Positions 42,601-53,400 of a stretch of DNA of 64,000 bases are shown piece by piece (the stretch's first letter is position 1; each line of letters starts with the position of its first letter). Position numbers and translations under genes: made by a program. Source of the stretch: Bedellia somnulentella. Its lineage: Eukaryota; Arthropoda; Insecta; Lepidoptera; Bedelliidae. The notes under the pieces were generated by a model, which had not been told where the DNA came from, did no database searches, and saw only the letters and a program-made list of their open reading frames with translations. The DNA is taken from positions 12,573,970 through 12,637,969 of the forward strand of contig OY755186.1 of NCBI GenBank assembly GCA_963576735.1, in the 5' to 3' direction.

Positions 42601-44799
42601 AGGCAATCACCAACAAAAAGAATTATATTGTCAGACGTCGCTAAACTTTTCGACCCCTTTGGCTGGTTGTCACCGGTCATAATTACTGCTAAAGTAATGA
42701 TTCAGAAATTGTGGCTTTGCAGTCTAGATTGGGACGACGAATTACCAAAGGACCTGGTTAAAGAGTGGATAGACTACCGAGAAGATTTACAATCATTGCG
42801 AACAATTGAAATTCCACGTTGGTTAAGAACAAGTTCACAACTAAAAGACATTCAGTTACACGGATTTGCAGACGCATCTTCTGTAGCGTATGCAGCTGTT
42901 GTCTATGCTAGAGTAAGAGACAAAAATAATGAGATACATATAACAATTATTGCTTCGAGAACAAAAGTAGCACCGCTCAAACAGCTCACTATTCCAAAGC
43001 TTGAACTTTGTGGTTCGGTCTTATTAGCCAAGTTATTGCGTGAAGTTGCAGATTTGTTAAATGTTCCAATGTCAGGTATATATGCCTGGACAGATTCAAT
43101 GGTGGTTTTGGCGTGGCTACAAGCACAACCTAGCAGATGGCAAGTTTTTGTAGGTAACCGAATTTCAGACATTATACAGAACATCGACAATGATAGGTGG
43201 AGACATGTTAAATCCGGTGACAATCCTGCAGACCTAGCTTCAAGAGGCATTAAGGCAAATGAGTTAGAGAACGCTGAAATCTGGTGGACAGGACCAGAAT
43301 GGCTAAAAGATGATGAGGAGAAATATAGAACTAGAGAAATTGAAATACCACATACGGAACTAGAAACAAAAAAGATTTGTTTTGTTAATGTAAAGGAAGA
43401 GCCTATTTGGGAGAGATTTTCGTCGTTGTCTAGAATGAAAAGAGTGCTAGCGTATTGTAAACGATTCAATAAAAAAGGTTATGACAAGAAACTAGAAAAC
43501 TATTTATCAGTAACAGAGATGGAAGATATATTAGACAGATGTGTGAAGTATTATCAAGAGCTAGTTTATTTAGAAGAAATAGAAGACTTAAAAAGATTTG
43601 GTAAGGTTGAAAAAAGAAGTACGCTTATTACTTTAGCTTCTTTTATTGATAAAAAAGGATTATTGAGAGTTGGTGGCCGTCTTGATAAAGCAAGTTGTAT
43701 ACCAGAGAGTTCAAGATACCCCATAATAATTCCGAATAAGCAACACTTAACTTATCTCATTATAAAAGAAGCACACATACGCACACTTCATGGAGGTATT
43801 ATACAAATGATGACATTCATACGTACCAAGTATTGGGTTATACGACTGAAATCCGCTCTACGAAAATATGCCAGGAACTGCAATATTTGTATAAAAGAGA
43901 AGGCACAGGTCACCCAACAGTTGATGGGTCAATTGCCAGCACCCCGGGTGAATCCTAGTCGACCATTCAGTCATAGTGGTGTAGATTATGCCGGGCCAAT
44001 ATTTATCCGTACGTCAAAGGGCCGAGGATACAAGTCGACAAAGGGTTACATTTGTCTATTCGTTTGCTTTGCAACGAAAGCTATACATTTAGAAGCCGTC
44101 ACTGACCTAACTTCTCAAGCTTTCATAGCTGCCTTTAGGAGATTTGTAGCAAGACGAGGACATTGTTCACACATATGGAGTGACAATGCAACAAACTTTG
44201 TAGGTGCTGATAAGGAATTACGAACCCTTTTAGATAAATGTAAGTCTAACGTTCTAAAGGAAATTGTGGAAGCGTTGGCAACCGAAGGAACTACCTGGCA
44301 TTTCATCCCTGCTCGAGGAGCCAATTTTGGCGGGGCTTGGGAGTCGAACATCCGCTGTGTTAAGAGACACTTGACTAAAATTTGTGGAGAAACTAAGTTC
44401 ACCTACGAGGAGATGACAACGCTCCTATGTCAAATAGAAGCGTGTTTAAATTCGCGTCCGTTATGCCAAATGGATGATACAATACATACACTTACGCCAC
44501 TCACACCAGGGCATTTTCTCATAGGTGAACCTATAATAGGTGTTCCTGATGTGAGTTTTGATGATAAGAACATAAACTATATTACGCGGTGGCAACTTAT
44601 TCAGCAGAGGTTGCAGGAGTTTTGGAAGAGATGGAGGTTAGAGTACTTAAATACTCTACAACAAAGGTACAAATGGCAAAACATCCATTCGTCTCCTAAT
44701 ATAGGTGATGTAGTCATCATCAAGGAAGATGGTTTACCCCCAGCAAAGTGGTTGCTTGGAAGAGTAGCTGCGTTACACCCAGGTACACTGACAACTTAG
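39688..44799 (+). CDS. BEL/Pao Gag-Pol polyprotein
   Basis: 1703 residues in one frame. Order: Gag; two CCHC-like zinc knuckles (about 337-395, e.g. CAFCNEKHYIFNC); aspartic protease (LLDQGSEACF, about 463); reverse transcriptase with YMDD at 881-884; RNase H; a Pao-type A17 region; and integrase with Asp1433, Asp1499 and Glu1552. The frame ends early: just after HPG a one-base slip near 44785 leads to a stop at 44799, while the usual C-terminal tail (VRVVTV then KRPLSKL) continues in the next frame to about 44870. All catalytic motifs are upstream of the slip, so the effect on activity is unclear. Confidence 0.95.
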   Translation: MEDIEKKMSVLYDAMDKLEKSYKNYKKSPKERIGIGYLETRLEALETSWCQFKKNNENLVISVKRDDQKTLPYFADNIYEKFEEYYYMYKGEMKTALRNLMPILPSSNPSTSVEVPPDTKNSSSKGGYAVKLPRISLPVFSGDYTQWASFHDLFIALIHNNETLENVQKLHYLKSSLSGDAEVLLRQFSITGNNYYEAWSVLKRRYNNKRYIANCLFKRFFTQKALAQETSYNLRQLLDTSIECLNALNNLGLPVSQWDAIVSYIIVSKLDPETRKQWEDTISGDETDDLPAFTRLKLFLETRFRTLEMVEPINKNYRSQVKTKTFQTITDNENDIHCAFCNEKHYIFNCKEFLKKTTDDRCKYVQNNKLCFNCLMPNHMAFRCKNNTSCKICKKRHHTILHQDNKRQAGDETRLMREMRDNNINNKEEITTHIARDNEPGQTVLLATALVEVTSRTGQTHVLRALLDQGSEACFVTTRVVDLLGLNKTSINGAVSGVGEMHNLVIKQMVQLEIKSRYNTPFSTVLDAYVLKSLTRMLPVREVRGFDWPQLDTMELADPTFNKPGRIDILLGADIFSRIIDSGLLRGPGEVIAQYTHLGWVLSGKTRSHNTNSNNIISLHISRNEEDNNFLKRFWEMETVTYTNEKILTREEETCEEIYAKTITRDEKGRYIVHLPLKYSIEETVNLCGETKQQAVTRLKHLEKRFEKNEKLKIEYKRVINEYLQLGHMKKAENENEPNAIYLPHHAVIREDKDTTKVRVVFDASAKGSGGQSLNQCMMTGPTLQPDLRELLIRWRTHKICAIGDVVKMYRAVKMTEKHIDLQRIVWRDEPEKEIESYQLRTVTFGTAAAPFLAVRTLNQLADDEEHDFPDVAAIIKNSYYMDDLTTGGEDIQETKKKCKDINNLLQRGGFETQKWSSNAEEVLDFSHEENTNSEATEKIEIKLNNVLKILGLTWNRKDDKFQVTVNLPKIRQSPTKRIILSDVAKLFDPFGWLSPVIITAKVMIQKLWLCSLDWDDELPKDLVKEWIDYREDLQSLRTIEIPRWLRTSSQLKDIQLHGFADASSVAYAAVVYARVRDKNNEIHITIIASRTKVAPLKQLTIPKLELCGSVLLAKLLREVADLLNVPMSGIYAWTDSMVVLAWLQAQPSRWQVFVGNRISDIIQNIDNDRWRHVKSGDNPADLASRGIKANELENAEIWWTGPEWLKDDEEKYRTREIEIPHTELETKKICFVNVKEEPIWERFSSLSRMKRVLAYCKRFNKKGYDKKLENYLSVTEMEDILDRCVKYYQELVYLEEIEDLKRFGKVEKRSTLITLASFIDKKGLLRVGGRLDKASCIPESSRYPIIIPNKQHLTYLIIKEAHIRTLHGGIIQMMTFIRTKYWVIRLKSALRKYARNCNICIKEKAQVTQQLMGQLPAPRVNPSRPFSHSGVDYAGPIFIRTSKGRGYKSTKGYICLFVCFATKAIHLEAVTDLTSQAFIAAFRRFVARRGHCSHIWSDNATNFVGADKELRTLLDKCKSNVLKEIVEALATEGTTWHFIPARGANFGGAWESNIRCVKRHLTKICGETKFTYEEMTTLLCQIEACLNSRPLCQMDDTIHTLTPLTPGHFLIGEPIIGVPDVSFDDKNINYITRWQLIQQRLQEFWKRWRLEYLNTLQQRYKWQNIHSSPNIGDVVIIKEDGLPPAKWLLGRVAALHPGTLTT

Positions 44800-45534
44800 T
44801 ACGGGTGGTAACTGTACAATGTAAGGGTGGCAATCTTAAGAAAAGACCGCTTTCAAAATTGATATTGCTTTCCAATAATTCAGAAGTATAAATATGTTTA
44901 TTATATTTATTTATATACTTAGACATGGTTTATACGTGCTGATACTTCATGGTGGGCGGGGTCGGTCACTTCATTGTATCGGGTTGGGTTTTCAAGCTTG
45001 CAATGCGTGGTTATGTAAGATGATGATGATGTGCTCAGTGTAAATTTAATCTTATAAAAAAATGTTATCAAAGGGATGGAATTTATTTCACTTTATTTGA
45101 GTTTTTATTTATGCATAATACAGTCCACTTGCTGATGTTAAAATTTATACATTTACATATTCTAATGTTAAGTACTTATGTGAAGCTTACTAACTTAAAG
45201 ACATATTTTTAGGAATTATTCTAAGTTTTGTTTTATACTTTCTTGTTATGTTTTGAGTTATAGCACCCATTAAATTTTTAATTTTATGTATGACATATAG
45301 ATGGTGAAGTTATGTTGTAAGGTAATATCTATATGCAGACCTAATGTTTTGTGTTAATTTGAAGCTTAACGTAGAACTATGAGTTGTCTGATAAGATTGT
45401 TTTTGTTTAAGATAGTATTTCTACTTTGATATTTCAAAGGAAACGTGTACTTTTAGGTTTTGGTAACATTTGGTTTATATTGTTTAAATTTAAATATAAG
45501 GCTCAAGAGAAAACGTCCGTTTTGGTGGGCGGTA

Positions 45535-45727
45535 TGGTTAGTTTAATTATACATAGGTACGATATTTTGATTTATTTTTAAATGTTGGGTACTTGTGTAT
45601 TTGTCTATGATTCATTTCTATGGTTCTGTAAAAAGAATGACAGTCGCAATAAACGAGTGAAGCAAACAAGCACGTGTTTCCTTTGCTCTCACCTGCCATC
45701 CGAAAATCGACGTTATCCTAGTGACCA
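45535..45727 (+). repeat. BEL 3' LTR
   Basis: Same 193 bp as the 5' LTR, preceded by a purine-rich GGTGGGCGGTA that could be the polypurine primer. Confidence 0.93.
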
Positions 45728-47027
45728 AGAATATTTGCTAATTATTTTAGGAATTGCGGTGCCATCCTCATCCCAAAGCACAAATATATATACTGATGAC
45801 AGTCATTCTCTAAAAATTACAGGCAAGTTGTAATATAGTTTATTAATTAAAGTTGAGTTTAAAGTCTTCCATCACCTGGGGAACATAGACTTGTCTAGTG
45901 CCTTTATTTTTATTTTTTATTACTGAGATACTCATGTTAATGATATAAAATATCCTTATTCTCTTTTTTTTTAGATAAAACCATACCCACTTCATCTCAA
46001 GGGTTGAGTGCTACGTTGATCATTGATTGTGATGATAATATGGATCAACAACTAAGTGGTAATAAAATACTGTTAATGCCCTTATACTATGGTACATACA
46101 TATAGATGCTGTTAGTTTGCAAGTGGTACATATTATGTATGAGTGCTTGACCAATTAAATTGACCACATTGAAAAAGGCATGGCAATGATTGCATAAGCA
46201 TAAAGCATAGCAAAGGTTTTGGGCGATGCGGTTGGAAGCCTATCGCCAACAATACTTTATTTCTTCCATCTTGTCCCCTATCAACTTCTAAATGTGGCTA
46301 AATTAATTTAAAATAAAAGGTTAAGGTTAATAAAAGGGAAAAAAAGTGAAAAGTTTATAATTGTATTGTTTTTTAACTTAAGTATCATCATTATAACATC
46401 ATTACAACATCATTACTTTTACTTGTAATAAATTAGTTTCCATATGATCCCTGATTAGTAAAATAGTTATGGAAGTGCTATTTAAACCTGATAGATATAC
46501 AGTTGCAGTTTATATTTTTCCTGCCTAACTGATTAGATGTGTTTATATTTCAGGTCAAGAATTGTACTAAGGTTTTGAGTCCTACAGTTGCAAGTGCACT
46601 AACCTACACATCATTATTTCGTAAGTTATTTTATGTTTTTTTTTTATTATAATGAACAAACGGTGATGCTTAGTGTTTCACGTTTTAAGTATTCCCTATC
46701 TTTTCCCTTGGGTGTCGTGAGAGCCATGCAAGGGAGTTAAGAGCCATTAGTATTCAATTGGAGATCGGGTTAGCAACCAATTACCAGTGACTACTTGTTT
46801 TAACATCTGTTCCCCTTGAAACATCTATATATGGTTGAGATTCCTTAAAATCTTAACACTCTGATTACCCCAATTTGAGATAAAAGGCGTGAGCAATTTA
46901 GCTGAATAAGTAGTGACAAAATACTATCATGTATCACAAATTGTACTATTGAACAAACAGAGTATATGTACAATAGCTTGAGAACTATAGCAGTAGTGGG
47001 TGTATTAAATTCCAGTTTTTTTGTTAC

Positions 47028-47310
47028 AGCCCTTTACCCAGATGGAAAACCCGTCAGCCCAACTTTAAAAAACACAGCTGATATTGTCACTTTCTTTGAC
47101 AAATTATTTGACTCATGCAACGGAGCTGCAGCTGGAATTAAAAATATGGGGAAACCTCTACGACGGGCAGTCACGAAGAAGTCTGAACATCAAGAATTCT
47201 GGATAAAAAGTATAAAGACATTAGAAGAAATGAGGTTAAGACTGTCACATAAGGATTTGCCGAATATGCAAGCTAAATGTAAAAAAAGACTTAAGAATAA
47301 AAAGAAATAA
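47028..47310 (+). pseudogene. P-element/THAP9-like transposase C-terminal fragment
   Basis: Follows a good splice acceptor (TTTTTTTGTTACAG). The frame has DIVTFFDKLFDSCNGA, then GKPLRRAVTKKSEHQEFW and a LEEM motif, matching the end region of P-element-type transposases by general resemblance, and a lysine-rich tail. AATAAA directly follows the stop codon. It may be the last exon of the THAP gene to its left, whose earlier exons no longer read into it. Confidence 0.55.
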
Positions 47311-50300
47311 ATTATATGCTGTTTTTTTATTGAGACCCTTTTTACCAAAATGATAGACATTTGGCAAATAGTGAATAGTTTGTGGGATTTCAGTATATAT
47401 GGGTGCGTGCCACCTACCCAAGCAAACCACATAATTTCAAATTTCCCGCCTACGTACGCGTACGTTTACCAATGAAAGAAAAATTGGCACAAAAGGTCTC
47501 GATACGTACCGTAAAGCCAATATAAAATAAAAGTAAAAACATGTCAAACTCTAAACTAACGTGCCTACTGTACCAAAAACGCTAGAGTAAGATTCCTATC
47601 TGATACGTAGTATCTATATTGTAATCTGTGCGGCCGACTGAGTGACGAGTCGCGCGCGCGAGTGTCAACGACCCAACCAGGGATGGATTTGATTCAGGTA
47701 AATATTTTAGTTTGCAGGCGGATGTGAATGACAAAAATACTTTGACAAAATTACATTTCAATAAAATTGGGTAAAAACGTATTTTAAATAATACAGCCTT
47801 TTTAAATAAAAAATGGTACTACTCAAACCTTTAATTCCACTAAAAATTTTATTTCTCAAACGGATATTGTAATGACCATCGACTTGAGAGTATAGGTACA
47901 GGAGCAGGAACATAGGATATGAATGAAATTTCGACGTGTCTTTGGATCGTTGTAGACTACAGGAAAGTCATAAAGACAAAACTATATATGCGCCTACTTT
48001 ATTACTCTGAAATGCATAAATTTGTATTCAAACTATTTTAATTTACTTATATTTTTAATACTAAATTCATTGGAACATGTAGTTTGCACCAAATGCCGGA
48101 TTGACCCGGGTACTCAGAATACAGTTTGATTATTGGAAATTGAACGCAATAAGGGTGTTATACAAAAAATCTTTCTTAGTAAATAAATTAGAGATAATTT
48201 ATCTCAGTAATTGGAGCGAAGCTCCATGCTCCATTTATGCCCGACTTTGCTTTTTATTTGACACATCACTCCTGCTAAACGGCTGGACCGATCTCTACCA
48301 AACATTGCATGATGTTCATAAGCATCGAGGATCAGGACGTGGCGTATAGTTTTTTCAAAAAAACAATACCATTGAGGAATAATTACCCTTAAAAGTTTCC
48401 CATGAAAGTCTATGGGAAACCAATCGCTCCAATTTTCGGCATGAGAAGCCTCAATGCCAACTTATTTAATAGTTTTGGTGGTGTCTTTGGTATCGAGAGT
48501 ATTTATAGAAAATGATATGCGTGAAAGAAACCCTTCAACAAATAATGGTGCAGTTCGTCTAGCCCCGAACTCTTCCATTTTAGATCCTTACGGGCTGCAG
48601 CCACTATGTCCATCCATACCCACACCATACGCGCTACGAGTATGAACGCTCGAACTATCGGTTCTCTTCGTAATTAACAGGTAATGACCAAAGCCTAGAC
48701 CAAAAGGCAACTTCATAATCCCAGCATTTTCTGGCCGTTCACCCGTCAAAATCATGTCCGGACAAAGTTCTGTTGATCTTCTTATGGTCACTCATTAAGA
48801 GACGATTCTATTGATAAAATAACAGAATATTGCCGATTCACTTAACCCAAGTAGCGATTTTCTGCTTCTGGTCGTCAATGGGCACCAACAGGCTACAGGC
48901 AAACTCCGGCCAGGGTGGTTACCACCCTGGGCTTATAATGACCCGATCTAAGCTGCTCAGTTTAGCTTGGATTTTGTAATACGGCTTTCAATCCGCCTCA
49001 TCAAGGCGGGTCTAGTCAGACACGTCTTGACACCAAAAAATTTACAAACTGTCAGTGCTGTGCTAAAGCTAACTAGATCCGGTGTCCCAAAAATGCTAAA
49101 CTACTAAAAGGGTAGGAAACCCATTACGAACCATTCTAAATTTCACAAGGTTTTCCCCCGCTTATCTTCCAAACTAACTTTAAATTTATTATAAAGGATT
49201 TATAGCCGTGAGTATATGAATGACTGACGAATATAAAGTTTTCGCTCATTTGCCCCGCGGAGACCATCGTACACATTTGGCGCTGAGACTAGTGTGTAGA
49301 CGCGGTCTTACATCTAAACTCAAGCATTGACTAGCTGTATTTCTGGCATGGCCAATTGATGACCATATCATTCCGCCATCCCAACAATCTTGAGATCGTC
49401 GATTTCCAACGTCGATTGCCGATACTTGTGGAGAAGGCTTTCGCTCGGTTACACAAAATTCTAGGGAGTGTGTTGTGGCGGGTTTGAACCCGGTTAATAT
49501 TTTTCAATGAGGCATTAATCTCACAGCTATTAAAGAAAAAAAAAACAAAAAGCTGCCATGAGATGGCGTCTGAACGCTAGGTTTACCTTTTTTATTGCTT
49601 GCCACAGATAAAAAAAATGCGTGCCAAATAAAAAACAGGAAAGACCACAACTGGCAATTCTCATTAACTAAACAAACACCCTTCCTTGAAAATGCTATCT
49701 ATTGACTAATTTGGCATTACTTTTCTTAACTGTTAGAAAAATAATTCATTAATATAACTAAAATGCAGGCTTATTTCAATAAAATTGTGAAATGTAAAAA
49801 AATATTGGAAAAAAATATTTTATATAGGCGGCGGGCGGCGGGGCGTGGCGTGATTCACTGTCCTAACAAACTGAAGGCGCTAAGAAACCATTTTATAGTT
49901 GAGATAGATAAAGTAAGTGTATGCAATTATTGGAGACCTATTTCAAATGTTAAGAAGAATTAAGAGGACAAGTGGTTGAGTAGAAGTACAAAAGACCATT
50001 CCTTTATAAATATATTTTTAATAAAAAAGATACATAATGTACGTTTTCTTTTAAATAGATTTATATACAACGAATATACTTATTTTGACATAATAACAGA
50101 TTTAACTTAAAACTAAGGTCACTAACAAACTATGCTTACAAAATTACAAGCTAAACCCAATTCATATTAACACAACACGGAATCCCTTTTACAAATTATT
50201 AACTTACGTAACTATAAAGCTAATATCACAATATGGCACAGTGACGAAGCCGATTATTACTTCATTAATTTATCACTCCAGTTATTGATCAACCAAACTC

Positions 50301-50423
50301 GACAATATCTAACGTAGCAGATTTCGTCCCACTCGTCGAAGGTTGACTTTCATCAGTCCTGTTACGATATCGTCTACTTATATATATGGGTGTTTCACAG
50401 TTTATACTCCCTTTAGTAACAAC
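47311..50423. other. Degenerate repeats between the THAP unit and TOR copy 2
   Basis: No convincing gene. A GC-rich patch at 47630-47700 ends ATGGATTTGATTCAG|GTAAAT, which could be an orphan first exon. 47880-48000 resembles the leader of the transposase unit at 36790-36950. 48880-49230 includes a GCCGTGAGTATATG family B-like tail. 49440-49640 has low complexity. TOR copy 2's 3' UTR probably lies just left of 50424. Confidence 0.45.
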
Positions 50424-53400
50424 CTACCAAAACGGACACCACCCAACGTAGCACTGACACAAATTTTCGTTGCTCGTCGCCTGTTGTATGAGTAAATCGA
50501 CTTGCTTTTGGACTGTTACTATTTCGTCTATATGCGGGAAGTCTCGTCCGGTTAGCTTGTCTCGTACTCGGTTGACGATGGCTAATGCTTTCTTGTTGAG
50601 GTTGGTTTCGGCGGGCGGGTCAGCGGGGGGCGTGAGTGCGGCGGGGGCGGCGGGGGCGGGGGTGTCGCGCCGCGCCGCGTCCACGAGCCGCCAGTTGAGC
50701 AGCGGGTCGTACACGAACGCCTCCAGCACGGCCATGACGCTGTCGCGGTGCCGCTGCAGCACCGCCATCACCGACTCGCACGTGCGCCGGTACGTGCCCT
50801 CGATGCCCGTCACCTGCCACACAAACACCGCACACCTTAGCTTTCTATACATATTCAATACGGAAGTTTCAGTTTTAAGAATATGTAATATGACAAAATC
50901 AATCTGGCTAGTAGACACAGTTATCTGATTTGTATGTTTGTTATGAACTTTTAATATTCAGGAAATATTTCATACTGTTTAAAGACAAAAATGTGACAAT
51001 TTTATATTCTACAGTATTTATTTTTTATAAGTTTAAGACTTATAGTTTATTATTTTTGCTGTGTAGTGACGGCTTAGAATAGCACTACCCCATTTCTTCC
51101 GGTGGGTGTACGTAAGAGGCGACTAACGGTATTGGGGCTTTTAAGGGATTTTTGGGCGATACGGTTGGAAACCCATCACCAACAACCTTTATTTTTACCA
51201 TCATTTCCCAACTTAACTTTCCAAAAGTGGCTACAGGAATTTTGAATTCCTTAGCTCTGGCTACCCCTTTTAAGGATTTATAGCCGTGATATGTATGTAT
51301 GTTAATTTTAAAATTAAGTTTTAGTAATTCATTTGATATAATCAATTAAGGTAAGAAAAAAAATCCTTAATTAATTAGTAATAATCCCCACATGAGGTAT
51401 ATGAATTGACATGAGAACAAAAATGAGTTAAAAATAAGAGCATTATTGAACTGAGGCAAAGAATGACCTAAATTAAACATTTTATTATTACTAAGCTGGC
51501 CGTGTAGTGTCGGCTTAGAATAACACTACCCCATTTCTACCCGTGGGCGATATTAAGAGGCGACTAAGGGTATAGGGGCTTTTTAAGTGATTTTTGGGCG
51601 ATGTGGTTGGAGACCCATCACCAACAACCTTTAATTTACCATCTTTTTCCCACTAAACTTTCCAAAAGTGGCTGAGAAATTTCTCATTCCAAAGCTCTGA
51701 CTACCCCGTTAAGGGATTTATAGCCGTGAGTATATGTATGTATGTATGCGTGCCATGGCAGCGTATCAACATAGTCCCCTAAGAGGACGCCAAGTGGCTC
51801 ATACAACACAGGGATTGAGCACTGTCCTTGACGCAGCTGAATTTAAACATTTGTAACCAATTGCAAAAATTGCAGCTATTTCGACGATGCATTGAATATT
51901 CATAATCCTCTACTCTACTCTAATCGGACAACAAAAACATATAAGCACCATTATTATCCGATACTTAAAATAACATTACCATTCATTTTTGTGGTTACTA
52001 ATCAGAATCCCCCATTACCCAATCCTTTTAAATGCAATAATTAGTCAAATCTTTTATTTATCATTCACCTATCTTAACTAACATTATCTTTCTTGCTTCC
52101 TCATGGTCATTTCTGTCCACCCAAACCCTCCAAAACCCTCAAGCTATCACAACAAAATACAAACCTCCATAGCATTAATAAGCATCCGGGTGAGTCTGAA
52201 GGGGATCTTCTCCGGAAACTTGTCCCGGGTCACGGCCACTTCGAAGCAGTCGCCGAAGTCTATGTGCAAGAACTTGCCCGTGACCCGGTCTAACATTATG
52301 TTGGATGGGTGGCGGTCTCCTGCAAGTTATAAATTTAAGTTTAATATTAAATTTTGAACGATTTGTCTATATGAATAGTTTGTACGTTACCAGCTGGAAC
52401 GTACGGGTTTTTTTTAATTTATTATGATATCCAACAGCACATTTAGAAAACTTAAAAAACAATGTTTTATAAAGAAATACAAAATTTCTTAGCCAATGAC
52501 AGGATACTACTTAAAGAATTAGTAACATTCGATGCCATGCGAACCGATTATGTAAAAACTTTTATTAATAGAATGGTCTAGTGTCCCTGTGGCTATATAT
52601 TGTTAGTTATATTATTTAACCAAAAGAAAGTTATATTAAATTTGCCGTTTTGGAAACTACTTGGTATATCTATATACACACATATGCTCAAGGTTATAAA
52701 TTCCAAAAAGGGTTAGCCAAAGCCTCAATATTAGAAATTCCGCAGCCACTTCTGGAAGTCGAAAAAGATTTTAAAATAAAGGTTATTGGTGATGGGTATC
52801 CAGCCAACCCAACAATAACATGCATATCTTTGCTATAAAAAACCAAGGTCTTACCGAGTCCCAATATATATCCAACCATGCTCATGACAGCCAAAGACCG
52901 TGTGTAATTGGTACGTCTCTCAAACCACACTTCAGATGATGGACTCTTCAGCCATAGGAGTCTTGCCAAGTCATCGCCGGCTGTATGCTCTAGAGCGTGC
53001 TCGAATACTTCCACCTAGAATTTGTTACAACTATAGTAATACGAAACAACATAATAATTATATAGAAAGAGCCGTTCGACGCTATAAATAAGAACTTTCT
53101 TAAAAATAAAAGAGCAAGTATTAGAAGAATAATGAATGTAAGGGAGGCGAGAGAAATTGGTCAGGATCGTGCAAAGTAGTGGTAGTAGTACCTACATAAA
53201 TGGGAACAATGGGCGTGAGTATAAATAGGTAAGTGTAATGATTATATACAGGTGTGTTGCAGATTTATTACCTGATGCTCAGAGCAAATATAGATGGTGA
53301 ATAAGTATAATCTATTTTAAAACAGCAAATTTTTATTAATTTTGTTTTAACTTAATTAATAACTTTTACTTCATCCTTTTTAAAGATAATATTTAGGTTA

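Larger units (their letters stand above)
39292..45727 (+). mobile_element. BEL/Pao LTR retrotransposon
   Basis: 6,436 bp, bounded by LTRs 39292-39484 and 45535-45727, each 193 bp, TG...CA, and identical as far as I can read. The target duplication is AGAAT (39287-39291 and 45728-45732). It contains one Gag-Pol frame and a 735-bp 3' region without a gene; no envelope gene. Identical LTRs mean recent insertion. It sits in an intron of the THAP gene, in sense orientation. Confidence 0.96.
37868..46568 (+). pseudogene. THAP-domain gene, N-terminus missing, BEL element in an intron
   Basis: Exons inferred from splice sites: 37868-38063, 38816-38929, 45751-45822, 45975-46058 and 46554-46568. All introns are phase 1; the donor after 45822 would be GC rather than GT. 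The first exon holds the end of a THAP zinc finger (TMFVCHKHFEKRF and LKQSAYPTLF). The zinc-binding N-terminal half is not found, and the region upstream is an inverted-repeat arm. The last exon stops after five codons, although another frame there is open up to a good donor (TTTC|GTAAGT at about 46620), hinting at a frameshift. THAP genes are often P-element-derived; a P-like fragment follows at 47028. Probably a decayed transposon-derived gene, but a small host THAP gene is possible. Confidence 0.5.

Noticed and set aside
40888..44926. - strand frames opposite the BEL polyprotein
   Set aside because: Shadows of a long conserved coding frame; their composition mirrors the sense codons.
48588..48791. 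67-codon - strand frame
   Set aside because: No recognisable domain, and it lies in degenerate repeat sequence.
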